Numbered from the stretch's first letter, positions 1 through 8,277 are shown. The stretch is 64,000 nucleotides of DNA from Thermoactinomyces sp. DSM 45891 (GCF_900119485.1 NZ_FPJZ01000002.1:69697-133696); one strand, 5' to 3'. A program made the numbers and translations. The notes: a model not told the origin generated them from the sequence alone.

Positions 1-363
1 TTACTAGGTGAGAAAATTGAAAAACATAATGCACAAGTTTTTCTCGTTAACACAGGCTGGTCAGGTGGCTCTTATGGGGTAGGGAAACGAATGAACCTTG
101 CCTATACACGCGCAATGGTAACCGCAGCCATAAACGGTACCCTGTCCAATGTTGATTATGTAACCGAAAAGGTGTTTGGCCTCTCCATTCCAACAACATG
201 TCCAGACGTTCCAAGTAATATCTTGAACCCGCTCACAACATGGGCAGAGCCTAAAGAATATTATGAAACAGCAAAGGATCTAGCAAGTCGTTTTCATCAA
301 AACTTTACTAAGTTCACTGGTGTAGCAGATAACATTCGATCGGCTGGCCCACGAAATAAATAG
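1..363 (+). CDS. pckA: Phosphoenolpyruvate carboxykinase (ATP), C-terminal part
   Basis: The reading frame is open from base 1 and ends at a TAG at 361-363, so only the last 120 residues are present and the start lies outside the window. The segment reads LLGEKIEKHNAQVFLVNTGW followed by GGSYGVGKRMNLAYTR, which is the conserved C-terminal lobe of ATP-dependent PEP carboxykinase. The enzyme converts oxaloacetate and ATP to PEP, CO2 and ADP at the entry to gluconeogenesis in the cytoplasm. A strong terminator follows 23 bases after the stop, so it does not share a transcript with the uridine kinase downstream. Its promoter and any catabolite control lie outside the window. Confidence 0.93.
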   Translation, partial: LLGEKIEKHNAQVFLVNTGWSGGSYGVGKRMNLAYTRAMVTAAINGTLSNVDYVTEKVFGLSIPTTCPDVPSNILNPLTTWAEPKEYYETAKDLASRFHQNFTKFTGVADNIRSAGPRNK

Positions 364-386
364 AGATGGTTCATATTCCATACACT

Positions 387-417
387 AAAACCTGACAGTA
401 CCTTTGTCAGGTTTTTT
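387..417 (+). terminator. Rho-independent terminator after pckA
   Basis: Stem CCTGACA (391-397) pairs with TGTCAGG (405-411), followed by a run of six T. Confidence 0.85.
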
Positions 418-506
418 ATGTTACCATCGTACGGATGAGATAATTTGATAAAGAGTTATTTATAAATGGTAAATGGATCGTTACTATGGAAAGGATCGAC
501 ACAGCT

Positions 507-1145
507 ATGAATCGACCGGTATTAATTGGTGTCGCAGGGGGCACTGGTTCAGGTAAGACCACCGTTGCGCGAAAACTCGTAGAGGAATTCTCTGATTCGG
601 TCTTGTTAATGGAGCAAGACTCCTATTATGCAGACCAAGCTCACCTGACCATGGAAGAGCGAACCAAGATTAATTACGATCATCCGTTAGCTTTTGATAA
701 TAACCTACTGGTCGAACACCTACAGCAACTAATGGATTATCAATCTGTTCAGATGCCAATCTATGATTATACAGCATCCACCCGTTCAAACGCGTACAAA
801 CAAGTCGAACCCAAACACGTTATTATCGTGGAGGGAATCTTGATTCTTGAGGATAAGGGTTTACGGGATCTTCTTGATATTAAAGTATTCGTCGATACAG
901 ATGCTGATGTACGCATTTTACGTCGCATCGAGCGTGATACAAAAGAACGCGGCCGTACGTTGGAATCTGTTATTCAACAATATCTACAAGTGGTTCGTCC
1001 CATGCATATGCAATTTGTCGAACCAAGTAAACGATATGCTGACATTATCTTGCCTGAAGGCGGGAAAAATGTAGTAGCTCTTAATCTCTTAATGAATCAA
1101 ATTCGTATGTATCTACAAGAATTGGATTCATGTAACCAATTCTAA
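507..1145 (+). CDS. udk: Uridine kinase
   Basis: This cytoplasmic enzyme phosphorylates uridine and cytidine to UMP and CMP in pyrimidine salvage. From the ATG at 507 the protein has 212 residues, close to the 211 of the Bacillus enzyme. The Walker A motif GGTGSGKT is at residues 11-18. Further matches are YDHPLAFDN, PIYDYTASTR, the IIVEGILILED segment, the RRIERDTKERGR lid-like segment and RYADIILPEGG. An in-frame ATG at 486 would add seven residues, but GGAAAGGA at 488-495 is well placed for 507 and nothing similar precedes 486. The gene lies 27 bases before the DUF3050 gene on the same strand, with no terminator between, so they probably share a transcript. Confidence 0.9.
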   Translation: MNRPVLIGVAGGTGSGKTTVARKLVEEFSDSVLLMEQDSYYADQAHLTMEERTKINYDHPLAFDNNLLVEHLQQLMDYQSVQMPIYDYTASTRSNAYKQVEPKHVIIVEGILILEDKGLRDLLDIKVFVDTDADVRILRRIERDTKERGRTLESVIQQYLQVVRPMHMQFVEPSKRYADIILPEGGKNVVALNLLMNQIRMYLQELDSCNQF

Positions 1146-1172
1146 CACCTAAATTCGAAGGAGATATTCACC

Positions 1173-1943
1173 ATGTCCACCGTAATCGAGTCAACATCTA
1201 TCCAAACGGTACGCGATCAACTATTAAAGCATCCCATCTATGAAGCGATGACCTCTCCAGACAGAGTCCGTATCTTTATGAAACACCATGTATTTGCAGT
1301 CTGGGATTTTATGAGTCTAGCTAAACGATTGCAGAACTCACTCACAACCACTACATTACCGTGGGTTCCCAGTCCAAATGCACATTATGCTCGCTTTATC
1401 AATGAAATCGTTTTGGGAGAAGAGACGGATGAAGATGGACAAGGAGGATATGCCAGTCATTTCGAGCTATATGTAGAAGCAATGAAAGAGGTTCAAGCTG
1501 ATACTACATGGATGGAATCATATCTTCAAGATCTGGAAGCAGGGAAAGATCCGATTGAGGTCTTGCAAAACAGTTCTCTTCCACCCACGATTGTTCAATT
1601 TGTAACATACAGCTTAAACTTAGCATTTTCAGCACAGTCGCATGAAGTCACTTCCGCCTTTTTCTTTGGACGTGAAGATCTAATACCAGAGATGTTTACC
1701 CAACTTCTTTCTGAACTAGACCATCACGACCAATCGACGGAGCGGATTCGTTACTATCTCAATCGTCATATCGAGCTAGATGGAGATACGCACGGTCCAC
1801 TAGCTGAAAAGCTTCTACATTCTCTCTGCGAATCTGATTCAGAGAAATGGAGGCAAGCTGAGCAAGTGGCTCTCCGATCTCTACAATTACGAAGCCAACT
1901 CTGGGATGGTGTGTTAGCAGAGATTGAAGAAAAAGGATTATAG
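1173..1943 (+). CDS. DUF3050 family protein, possible heme-oxygenase-like fold
   Basis: This 256-residue soluble, helical protein matches the DUF3050 family by its opening (Val-Arg-Asp-Gln-Leu, HPIYEAM), by FMKHHVFAVWDFMSLAKRLQ and by NEIVLGEETDEDG. From general knowledge, this family is grouped with heme-oxygenase-like folds, in which Glu and His residues on neighbouring helices can hold a di-iron centre. Here the candidates are the HH pair near residue 38, the Glu cluster near 90-95 and the His of SHFELYVEA near 109. That role is inference and no substrate can be named. A strong site, GAAGGAGATA, precedes the start by 7 bases. It follows uridine kinase with a short gap and ends at a perfect terminator. 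Confidence 0.75.
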   Translation: MSTVIESTSIQTVRDQLLKHPIYEAMTSPDRVRIFMKHHVFAVWDFMSLAKRLQNSLTTTTLPWVPSPNAHYARFINEIVLGEETDEDGQGGYASHFELYVEAMKEVQADTTWMESYLQDLEAGKDPIEVLQNSSLPPTIVQFVTYSLNLAFSAQSHEVTSAFFFGREDLIPEMFTQLLSELDHHDQSTERIRYYLNRHIELDGDTHGPLAEKLLHSLCESDSEKWRQAEQVALRSLQLRSQLWDGVLAEIEEKGL

Positions 1944-1950
1944 CATATGA

Positions 1951-1988
1951 AAAACACCTTTGATTCAGCAGAATCAAAGGTGTTTTTA
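1951..1988 (+). terminator. Rho-independent terminator after the DUF3050 gene
   Basis: Sixteen-base perfect arms (1951-1966 and 1971-1986) with a 4-base AGCA loop. The stem is A-rich on the left and T-rich on the right, so it can work in both directions. Confidence 0.88.
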
Positions 1989-2004
1989 TCTAAACGGTCC
2001 CCCA

Positions 2005-2424
2005 TTAGCAACTATTCTCTTTTGATATTTCCAAGTTTCGTAGCTTTTCGCTTAGCACTTTGAGGCGGATTTTTAGGAGGTCAGCCCAATCATAATCTGG
2101 TTTGCAGATACGTAGCAGATCCAATGCAAGGTCGATTTGTTCTCGTAAGATCGATTCTTGATTATCATCTTCCTCAAAGCTAAAACTAGATTCTTTCCAC
2201 TTCTTTAACATTTTGGGATCAATACGATCGTAGAGGGTGGTTTCTTTTACGCGATCTTCAATAGCATACTCTACTACCAACTCAAATTGTTCTTTCACAG
2301 CAGGATGAACGTGTCTCTTCTGGCAGACAGGACAATAGAGAACCGGTACTTGATGAACCGAAACCTGTTTTCGCACAATCGTTCCGATTTTGCCAATCAT
2401 ACTTGCACCGCAGCAGTAGATCAT
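2005..2424 (-). CDS. Small protein with a CxxC metal-binding-like motif, unknown function
   Basis: I do not recognise this 139-residue protein. It starts at the ATG at 2424, behind GAGGAGGG with 6 bases spacing. An upstream in-frame ATG at 2568 has no such site. The N-terminus reads MIYCCG, and a CPVCQKRH segment near residue 30 follows a Tyr-rich strand, so a single zinc-knuckle-like element is likely. The rest is charged and probably helical, with repeated Leu/Ile heptad-like spacing near the C-terminus (RIRLKVLSEKLRNLE type). There is no signal peptide or membrane segment. It stands downstream of the gcvH terminator, convergent with the DUF3050 gene. Confidence 0.6.
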   Translation of the reverse strand: MIYCCGASMIGKIGTIVRKQVSVHQVPVLYCPVCQKRHVHPAVKEQFELVVEYAIEDRVKETTLYDRIDPKMLKKWKESSFSFEEDDNQESILREQIDLALDLLRICKPDYDWADLLKIRLKVLSEKLRNLEISKENSC

Positions 2425-2565
2425 GCAATTCCCTCCTCTACCTCTCTGATAAATTGATTCATCAAAACATTTGGAAATAAGAGAGTAGTGGATATATTCC
2501 CAGGTCGTAGAAACTCTAAACCTATTTTTCAAACTTTTTTCCGTATATTTAATCCATAAAAAATA

Positions 2566-2597
2566 CAAAATAACCCCAGCATACGCTACTGGGGCTC
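2566..2597 (-). terminator. Terminator after gcvH
   Basis: CCCCAG (2574-2579) pairs with CTGGGG (2589-2594). On the minus strand the stem is followed by TTATTTTG and further T-rich sequence. Confidence 0.6.
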
Positions 2598-2617
2598 TAT
2601 CACTCTATCGTCGACCA

Positions 2618-2998
2618 TTATTGGATTGATTCTTTGTACTGCTCGTCTGAAAGAAGCTCTTTCAATTGAGCTGTATCGTCAAGCTGTACTACAATCATCC
2701 AGCCATCTTCGTAAGGCGCATCGTTTACGTTTTCTGGGGATTCTTCAAGGGAGCCGTTTACTTCCACGATGGTTCCATTTACAGGTGCATAAAGTTCCGA
2801 AACAGTCTTCACAGACTCTACACTACCAAACGGTTGGCCTGATTCGATTTTGTCGCCCACTTCTGGGAGTTCAACAAATACGATATCTCCCAATTCAGAT
2901 TGAGCAAAATCGGTAATACCTACTCGTACCTTGTTATCTGATTCGGTTTTTACCCATTCATGTTCTTCTGTATAACGCAATTCTTTTGGTAAATTCAT
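2618..2998 (-). CDS. gcvH: Glycine cleavage system H protein
   Basis: This 126-residue lipoyl carrier shuttles the aminomethyl group between the P, T and L proteins of glycine cleavage. In Bacillus it is also a relay for lipoyl transfer. It begins LPKELRYTEEHEWVK, and the lipoylation site is the Lys in GSVESVKTVSELYAPVNG, near residue 63. The remaining signature, NDAPYEDGWM, is intact. GGGAGGG lies 7 bases before the ATG. The gene begins 19 bases after the thioredoxin-like gene and is probably co-transcribed with it. The gcvP and gcvT genes are not in the window, which is the usual arrangement for Bacillus-type gcvH. Confidence 0.95.
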   Translation of the reverse strand: MNLPKELRYTEEHEWVKTESDNKVRVGITDFAQSELGDIVFVELPEVGDKIESGQPFGSVESVKTVSELYAPVNGTIVEVNGSLEESPENVNDAPYEDGWMIVVQLDDTAQLKELLSDEQYKESIQ

Positions 2999-3017
2999 GC
3001 AGGAACCCTCCCAAGGA

Positions 3018-3476
3018 TTAAGATTGTTTTTCCTTCTCTTCGTTCAAGACACGTTCCAGTGGTTTTTTTAGCAAGGCGAGAGCTTTTTCACCAGCAGAGC
3101 GATGACGTAACAACCCTGTAGAATCGAACAAGTAGAATGCAGGTACAAACTCATTTTCAAACGCATCTACTACCTTATGTTCATTATCAATCGCTTGCGG
3201 ATGTTGCAAACCATATTGTTCGATGGTTGCCTTTACTTCATTGATGTTGGTATCTTTTTCAGAGCGAGGCATGTGAATTCCTACAAACTCGAGCTCTGGG
3301 GTCTCTTCCCGCATTTTCTTTAATTCTGGGAAGCTCTCCTTGCATAGGTAACAACTAATGGACCAAAAATGAACTAAAACCGGCTTACCTTTTAGCGCCT
3401 CTTTACTAGCTTCACTATTCACCCATTCTGTTACTCCTGCTAACTCCGGCATTTCGGTACGTAGACGCATAGCCAC
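3018..3476 (-). CDS. TlpA/peroxiredoxin-like thioredoxin-fold protein
   Basis: This 152-residue thioredoxin-fold protein has the redox motif CYLC at residues 42-45, in the setting VLVHFWSISCYLCKESFP. That context matches TlpA/ResA-like and AhpC-TSA thiol oxidoreductases. A FVPAFYLFDSTG segment carries the expected proline before the strand. The best start is the GTG at 3476, 7 bases after AAGGAGGG. An ATG at 3470 is possible, and a further ATG at 3494 lies upstream of the binding site. There is no signal peptide, so it probably acts in the cytoplasm. It lies between peroxiredoxin and gcvH, so a thiol-redox role linked to lipoyl or peroxide chemistry is possible but is inference. Confidence 0.75.
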   Translation of the reverse strand: MAMRLRTEMPELAGVTEWVNSEASKEALKGKPVLVHFWSISCYLCKESFPELKKMREETPELEFVGIHMPRSEKDTNINEVKATIEQYGLQHPQAIDNEHKVVDAFENEFVPAFYLFDSTGLLRHRSAGEKALALLKKPLERVLNEEKEKQS

Positions 3477-3538
3477 GAGAAAACCCTCCTTCATAATATC
3501 GTAATTTCTTTTCTCTGAATAGATGAATCTATTGTAAG

Positions 3539-3573
3539 AAAGGACCTAACAGATTTTTGTTAGGTCCTTTTAT
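3539..3573 (-). terminator. Terminator after the peroxiredoxin gene
   Basis: AGGACCTAACA (3541-3551) pairs perfectly with TGTTAGGTCCT (3558-3568). On the minus strand the stem is followed by TTTCTTAC; the plus side ends in TTTT, so it could act both ways. Confidence 0.8.
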
Positions 3574-3591
3574 GGATGTGATGAATCGTGA

Positions 3592-4131
3592 TTACAGTGT
3601 TTTTTGACCTGGTTTCCAGTTAGCTGGGCAAAGTCCGCCTGTTTGAAGGGCATCGAGTACACGAAGCGTTTCGTCTACACTACGACCTACGTTATCATCC
3701 GTTACGACTTGATAACGAACGATTCCTTCTGGATCGATGATGAAGAGACCACGTAACGCGATTCCTTCGTCTTCTTTTAATACACCGTAGGCACGGCTTA
3801 CTTTGTGATTCGTATCAGCAGCGAGTGGATATTGAATGTCGCCTAGTCCATTATCATCACGTGAAGTATGGATCCATGCACGGTGCGAATACACACTATC
3901 TGTGCTTACACCCAAAATCTCACAATCACGATCGGTAAATTCATCCGCACGATCGGAAAGTGCTGTGATTTCAGTTGGGCATACAAAAGTAAAATCAAGT
4001 GGATAAAAGAACATTACAAGCCATTTGCCTTCGTAGTCAACTAGCTTTGCTTGCTCTTTCAATGATTCTAGGTTTTTAGTGCTCTCCATTACGAAATCTG
4101 GAGCTGGAAGTCCTACAAGACGTGCTGTCAT
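3592..4131 (-). CDS. Typical 2-Cys peroxiredoxin (AhpC/YkuU type)
   Basis: This 179-residue enzyme reduces hydrogen peroxide and organic peroxides. The peroxidatic Cys is C51 in PLDFTFVCPTE and the resolving Cys is C168 in GGLCPANWKPG, so it is a typical 2-Cys peroxiredoxin. The catalytic Arg region (DRGLF-like, here IALRGLFIIDPEG) is conserved. It is closer to the YkuU/Prx1 group than to AhpC, which pairs with AhpF, and no ahpF is nearby. A promoter (4238-4266) with a PerR-like palindrome just upstream (4274-4288) suggests peroxide or metal-responsive control. It is transcribed alone and ends at the terminator near 3556. Confidence 0.9.
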   Translation of the reverse strand: MTARLVGLPAPDFVMESTKNLESLKEQAKLVDYEGKWLVMFFYPLDFTFVCPTEITALSDRADEFTDRDCEILGVSTDSVYSHRAWIHTSRDDNGLGDIQYPLAADTNHKVSRAYGVLKEDEGIALRGLFIIDPEGIVRYQVVTDDNVGRSVDETLRVLDALQTGGLCPANWKPGQKTL

Positions 4132-4237
4132 GAGTATTTCCTCCTCTATCGGTGAGTATATTTTCTAATCATGCCATTTGTTAATCTATCCAATAGTTGG
4201 ACTTGATAAACACCGTAGCATGATCATGAACAAACTT

Positions 4238-4266
4238 AGGATAACATGACCATTATTTATAGTCAA
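4238..4266 (-). promoter_or_regulatory. Probable sigma-A promoter of the peroxiredoxin gene
   Basis: On the minus strand, TTGACT (4266-4261) and TATCCT (4243-4238) are 17 bases apart. This gives a leader of about 100 bases before the start at 4131. Confidence 0.5.
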
Positions 4267-4273
4267 TATCAAT

Positions 4274-4288
4274 TTATATTAAGTATAA
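4274..4288 (-). promoter_or_regulatory. PerR/Fur-like box upstream of the peroxiredoxin promoter
   Basis: TTATATTAAGTATAA matches the PerR box consensus TTATAATnATTATAA at all but two of the fixed positions. It sits 7 bases upstream of the -35 hexamer. The match is by eye only. Confidence 0.4.
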
Positions 4289-4340
4289 TGTAAAAATAAT
4301 TATTGCAATTGGGTAACTGGCTCTCAGCTAATCGAAGCTA

Positions 4341-4706
4341 CTACTTCTGTGAACCCCAATTCGTTTCAAATTCGTCCTCTTTAAAACCAACGGTAACTTT
4401 TTTTCCATCTGTTACCAAAGGGCGTTTAATCAACATCCCATCTGAGGCTAATAGGGCTAACTTCTCATCATCTGTCATCTCTTTTAACTTCTGCGATAAG
4501 CCTAGTTCCCGGTATTTCTTCCCCGATGCGTTAAAGAACTTTTGGATCGGGAGTCCACTTATGTTCACCATTTGACGTAATTGCTCTATTGAAGGAGGAG
4601 TTTCGACAATATGATGATCTTCAAAGGAAACACCATGTTGTTGAAGGTATTTCACAGCGTTTCGACAGGTTCCACACTTGGGGTATTCGTACATGACAAT
4701 CGACAT
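4341..4706 (-). CDS. ArsC/Spx-family protein (YusI-like)
   Basis: This 121-residue ArsC-fold protein has CGTC at residues 11-14, in the form YEYPKCGTCRNAVKYLQQHG. It also has the conserved KRPLVTDGKKVTVGF segment and the IQKFFNASGKKYRELGLSQK helix of the YusI/YffB group. Family members resemble arsenate reductase and Spx, but their function is usually unknown. There is no arsenic resistance gene nearby. In B. subtilis yusI stands next to gcvH, and here they are also within 2 kb, so ancestral linkage is likely. The ATG at 4706 has only a weak ribosome binding site (AAAGAGTG). Confidence 0.8.
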   Translation of the reverse strand: MSIVMYEYPKCGTCRNAVKYLQQHGVSFEDHHIVETPPSIEQLRQMVNISGLPIQKFFNASGKKYRELGLSQKLKEMTDDEKLALLASDGMLIKRPLVTDGKKVTVGFKEDEFETNWGSQK

Positions 4707-4746
4707 CTGTTGATCACACTCTTTCTACAAAGAATCGTTATGTAAC

Positions 4747-5328
4747 CTAGGCTTCACTAGAATCGGTAGGTTTATGAAAAACGTGTCCACCTCGTTTATA
4801 TTCTACATCACATACACCTGATCGGGTATTAGCCACACGTGACACAGTAAAGAAATAATCGGATAAACGATTCAGGTAACGACGAACTTCTTCATTGGTT
4901 TCTTCTGATTTACAAAGACTTACCACACAACGCTCTGCACGACGGGCAATGGTACGACAGATATGAATGCTGGATGACAACGCAGTCCCCCCGGGTAAAA
5001 TGAAACGGCGCAATGGGGAAAGCTCTGATTCATACTGATCAATCCATTTCTCTAAACGTGTTACCATATCGCCTGTCACTTTGTATTGTCTTTCTTTTCC
5101 TACCTGAGCTAGGTCCCCACCTGCATCAAATAACTCATGTTGGATCTCTGTGAAGTCCTTGATTAGATCGGCATGTTTTTCAGAGGACATTCGGGTGATC
5201 GATGCACCTACAAATGAATTTAATTCATCAATGGTTCCGTAAGCTTCGACACGGATATCGTCTTTGTCAACACGTCCACCGACGACTGCTGTCTTGCCGG
5301 CATCTCCTGTGCGGGTGTAGATTTTCAT
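4747..5328 (-). CDS. Cob(I)yrinic acid a,c-diamide adenosyltransferase, PduO type
   Basis: This 193-residue enzyme transfers adenosyl from ATP to cob(I)alamin, making coenzyme B12. It begins MKIYTRTGDAGKTAVVGGRV, the ATP-binding signature of PduO-type ATR. It also has VEAYGTIDELNSFVG, and the C-terminal RRAERCVV and YLNRLSDYFFTVSR motifs. The start overlaps the stop of the btuD-like gene by 4 bases, which implies translational coupling. It is therefore the last gene of the B12 uptake operon, matching yvqK at the end of the B. subtilis btu cluster. It converts the imported vitamin into the active cofactor in the cytoplasm. Confidence 0.93.
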   Translation of the reverse strand: MKIYTRTGDAGKTAVVGGRVDKDDIRVEAYGTIDELNSFVGASITRMSSEKHADLIKDFTEIQHELFDAGGDLAQVGKERQYKVTGDMVTRLEKWIDQYESELSPLRRFILPGGTALSSSIHICRTIARRAERCVVSLCKSEETNEEVRRYLNRLSDYFFTVSRVANTRSGVCDVEYKRGGHVFHKPTDSSEA

Positions 5329-6128
5329 GAATCATGCTCCTTTCGAGGATTAAACATAAACGGCTGATGTAACATCTGGGGAACACCTGTCCCCGGATGC
5401 GGAACAACCACAGTAGAGACTCCATATACTTGTTCGACTAAGGAGGCTGATATTACTTCTTTTGGGGTGCCCTCTGCGATACATTTTCCATTTTGTAAGA
5501 AGAGAACACGATCGCAAAAGAGACTGGCTACATTGAGATCGTGAATAACCATGACGAGTGTTAAACCTTTTTCCTTTTGCCAGTGTTTGCATATATCTAG
5601 CAGGGTCCATTGTGCCTCTAAATCGAGATAGGTGGTCGGTTCATCGAGTAAGAGAATCTCAGGCTCCTGTACCAATGCCCTGGCAATCGCGACTCTCTGG
5701 CGCTCTCCCCCACTTAACTCTGTAATACAAGTATGCTGGCGCTTCGCTAGGTTGGTTTGTTGTAAAATGTGGTCCACTACATCGTTATCTTGTTCTGATA
5801 GCGTCTCAAAACGCGATAAATACGGGTAACGCCCCATTTCAATCATCTCTCGCACCGTAAAAGGAGCATCTCCAAGCCATTCTTGAGCCAGAACGGCAAC
5901 CCTTCTCGCCCTCGCTTTCGGTTTTAGTTTCGATAGATTCTGTTCTTCTAACCAAACCTCTCCCTGATCAGGCTTTAACTCTCCTGATATCATTCGCAAA
6001 AGGGTTGTTTTGCCGCTTCCGTTCGGACCTAGTATACCAACGGATTCTCCACGCTTTAACTCTAGAGAGATTCTATCTACCACACAGCGTGTATCATAGT
6101 GTTTGGAAACCGATTGTATGGTTAGCAC
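5325..6128 (-). CDS. btuD: Cobalamin ABC transporter, ATP-binding protein
   Basis: This 267-residue ATPase powers vitamin B12 import. Walker A is GPNGSGKTT at residues 34-42, the signature is ELSGGERQRVAIARAL, Walker B is ILLLDEPTTYLD, and the switch His is in VIHDLNVAS. The family also covers iron-siderophore transporters (FecE/FhuC type). The assignment to cobalamin rests on the overlap with the adenosyltransferase gene and on synteny with yvrA of B. subtilis. It lies 24 bases after the permease gene. Confidence 0.88.
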   Translation of the reverse strand: MLTIQSVSKHYDTRCVVDRISLELKRGESVGILGPNGSGKTTLLRMISGELKPDQGEVWLEEQNLSKLKPKARARRVAVLAQEWLGDAPFTVREMIEMGRYPYLSRFETLSEQDNDVVDHILQQTNLAKRQHTCITELSGGERQRVAIARALVQEPEILLLDEPTTYLDLEAQWTLLDICKHWQKEKGLTLVMVIHDLNVASLFCDRVLFLQNGKCIAEGTPKEVISASLVEQVYGVSTVVVPHPGTGVPQMLHQPFMFNPRKEHDS

Positions 6129-6152
6129 GACGATAACTCCTTCTCTTGCAAC

Positions 6153-7178
6153 TTATAAATTACGTCTCCATTTGTACAGAAAATAAGAAAAGATAGGGGC
6201 TCCTAGAAAAGCAGTAATGACACCTACAGGCAGTTCACGAGGTTCTAAGAGCGTTCTGGCTAAGAAATCACTTAACATCATAAAAGTGGCGCCTGCTAGA
6301 ATCGAGTACGGGATCAAAAAACGATGATTCGCACCAATGATCATGCGGATCAGATGAGGAATAACAATCCCTACAAAGCCGATCATCCCTGATATGGAAA
6401 CGACGATTGCAGTTAAAAAAGATGCTAGGATTAATAATAGAAATCTCGTTTTCTTCACCGATACTCCAACGTTTGCCGCGGTACGAGCATTTACAGCAAA
6501 TAGATTTAATTCTCGTTGGGTAAACCATGCAACTGCCATCACAACCACGATAATCGGAATAAGAATCCAAATATGAGCCCACTCTCTTAGCGAAAAACTT
6601 CCCATCAGCCAATATTGAATTCGGGACATTTGTTCGACAGACATCGAGAGTAGAAACGTAATAACCGCTCCAAACAAGACATGGATGACAACACCTGCTA
6701 GGATTAAAGTGTTGGTTCTTAATTCCCTTCCTGCTATAAAAAACACACTCACCGTGGCTATCGCAGCTCCTATAAAGGCAGAAAGAGAGATAAACCACAT
6801 TCCCCAGATGCCTGTTCCAATCCCTGATAGGATCGCGATAATCGCGCCTGTAGCGGATCCTGAAGAGACTCCGAGTATGTAAGGATCGGCTAACGGATTT
6901 CGTAGCACACCTTGGTATAATACCCCGGCAAGCGCTAAACTTGCTCCTACCACCATCGCTAACAAAACACGTGGGAAGCGAAGAGACCAGAGTACCGCAT
7001 CTGACATCGGGTCTACTTGATTGGGGTACCCGACGGTATGGTGTCCAATCACTCTCCAAATCTCTGGAATCGAGATTTTAAGACTTCCTACGGTTACAGC
7101 TAAAATAAAGGTAATAAGAAAGCAGAGGAACATTCCTCCGCCGATATATACATGTTTTTTGTTAGATTTTCGTCTCAT
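6153..7178 (-). CDS. btuC: Cobalamin ABC transporter, permease (FecCD family)
   Basis: This 341-residue, roughly ten-helix membrane protein belongs to the FecCD/BtuC permease family. It shows the conserved LRFPRVLLAMVVGASLALAGV, the LADPYILGVSSGSATGA loop and the GFVGIVIPHLIRMIIGANHR cytoplasmic coupling segment that contacts the ATPase. Homology alone cannot separate heme, siderophore and B12 permeases. The flanking binding protein and the adenosyltransferase make B12 the best substrate. A 30-base gap separates it from btuF. Confidence 0.88.
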   Translation of the reverse strand: MRRKSNKKHVYIGGGMFLCFLITFILAVTVGSLKISIPEIWRVIGHHTVGYPNQVDPMSDAVLWSLRFPRVLLAMVVGASLALAGVLYQGVLRNPLADPYILGVSSGSATGAIIAILSGIGTGIWGMWFISLSAFIGAAIATVSVFFIAGRELRTNTLILAGVVIHVLFGAVITFLLSMSVEQMSRIQYWLMGSFSLREWAHIWILIPIIVVVMAVAWFTQRELNLFAVNARTAANVGVSVKKTRFLLLILASFLTAIVVSISGMIGFVGIVIPHLIRMIIGANHRFLIPYSILAGATFMMLSDFLARTLLEPRELPVGVITAFLGAPIFSYFLYKWRRNL

Positions 7179-7208
7179 GATAAGCCTCGATATTAACCCA
7201 ATATATTT

Positions 7209-8141
7209 TTACTTCATCGCCTCTGGATACAGCTTGGTTGCCATCTCTTTGATACCTTCTATAATTCGCGGACCTGGGCGACTGGTTGTATTCGAGTCAA
7301 GAGTGAATACTTGTTTTTGCTTAACTGCGCCGACACTTGCCCATGCAGGACGAGCTTGGATCTGGCTTGTACTTCCGTAGGTTGAGAATATCACATCAGG
7401 GTTCCAAGCTGCTACTTTTTCTGCACCTACTTGTGGCCACCCTTTTAACTCTTTGGCTACATTGATACCTCCCGCAACTTCGAGCATCTCGTTTAAGATC
7501 GTATCGCCACCTGCTGTCATAGGAGTCGGATCAATCTCAAGCCATACTTTTTTCGGATTCTTCTTCGCAATCGGGGTCACTTTTTGATAGATTGCTAGTT
7601 TTTCCTTGGTCATCGTTCCTACTAAGTTATCCGCTTCGTGTGCTTTATTCGTCGCCATACCAACAATCGTAATCGACTCAAATACTTCTTTAATCGATTT
7701 TCCGTCCAGTATAAGGGTAGGAATACCTAACGATTTAAGCTTTTCAACCTCTTTATTCATCGTAGAAGCAAGTACCAAATCGGGTTTGAGAGCAACTACT
7801 TTTTCTACGTTGATGGTGAAATCGCCTACTTTTTCAAGTTTCTTCGCTTCTTCTGGAAAGTCATCGTTAGTGGTACCTCCCACCATCTTATCTCCTAAGC
7901 CGATCGCGTAGGCAATCTCCGTATTGCTAGGAATAAGAGAGATGATTCGCTCAGCCGGCTTCTTAAATTCCACCGTATTCCCAGCCATATCTTTAACGGT
8001 AATCGGGTACTTCACTTTACTAGGTGTAACTGGTGTCGAGACAGGCGGCTTGTCCCCCGTTTGACATCCTACTACTACACTAAAAACAAGAAAAAGGGAC
8101 AAGCAGACTAACATCCATTTGCGTATTGAAAACCCTTTCAT
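7209..8141 (-). CDS. btuF: Cobalamin-binding lipoprotein of the ABC transporter
   Basis: This 310-residue extracellular lipoprotein delivers the ligand to the permease. It has a positively charged N-terminus, a hydrophobic helix and a lipobox ending VVVGC at residue 26. A class III periplasmic-binding fold follows, seen in PAERIISLIPSNTEIAYAIG, the ALKPDLVLAST strand and the WNPDVIF segment. It matches the YvrC/BtuF type. AGGAGGT is 5 bases before the ATG. The transcript should start near 8242 from the promoter at 8249-8277, leaving a leader of about 100 bases with no recognisable B12 riboswitch. Confidence 0.88.
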   Translation of the reverse strand: MKGFSIRKWMLVCLSLFLVFSVVVGCQTGDKPPVSTPVTPSKVKYPITVKDMAGNTVEFKKPAERIISLIPSNTEIAYAIGLGDKMVGGTTNDDFPEEAKKLEKVGDFTINVEKVVALKPDLVLASTMNKEVEKLKSLGIPTLILDGKSIKEVFESITIVGMATNKAHEADNLVGTMTKEKLAIYQKVTPIAKKNPKKVWLEIDPTPMTAGGDTILNEMLEVAGGINVAKELKGWPQVGAEKVAAWNPDVIFSTYGSTSQIQARPAWASVGAVKQKQVFTLDSNTTSRPGPRIIEGIKEMATKLYPEAMK

Positions 8142-8248
8142 ATGTACCTCCTAATATAGATCCATTATCTACTACTTCAAGCAGTTGATAGACTACTAGC
8201 CCCACCAACGGCCGACAAACATTCCTATTATTCGCTAGGTTCGGATTC

Positions 8249-8277
8249 ATTATATAGGAAATAACCTTCTGCGTGAA
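8249..8277 (-). promoter_or_regulatory. Probable sigma-A promoter of the btuFCD-ATR operon
   Basis: On the minus strand, TTCACG (8277-8272) and TATAAT (8254-8249) are 17 bases apart. The bicupin gene ends only four bases upstream of the -35. Confidence 0.65.

Noticed and set aside
6268..7059. A 263-residue shadow frame inside btuC
   Set aside because: It lies fully in the FecCD permease gene on the same strand and has biased low-quality composition.
8142..8250. A cobalamin riboswitch before btuF
   Set aside because: I could not find the conserved B12 box or the paired core in the short leader.
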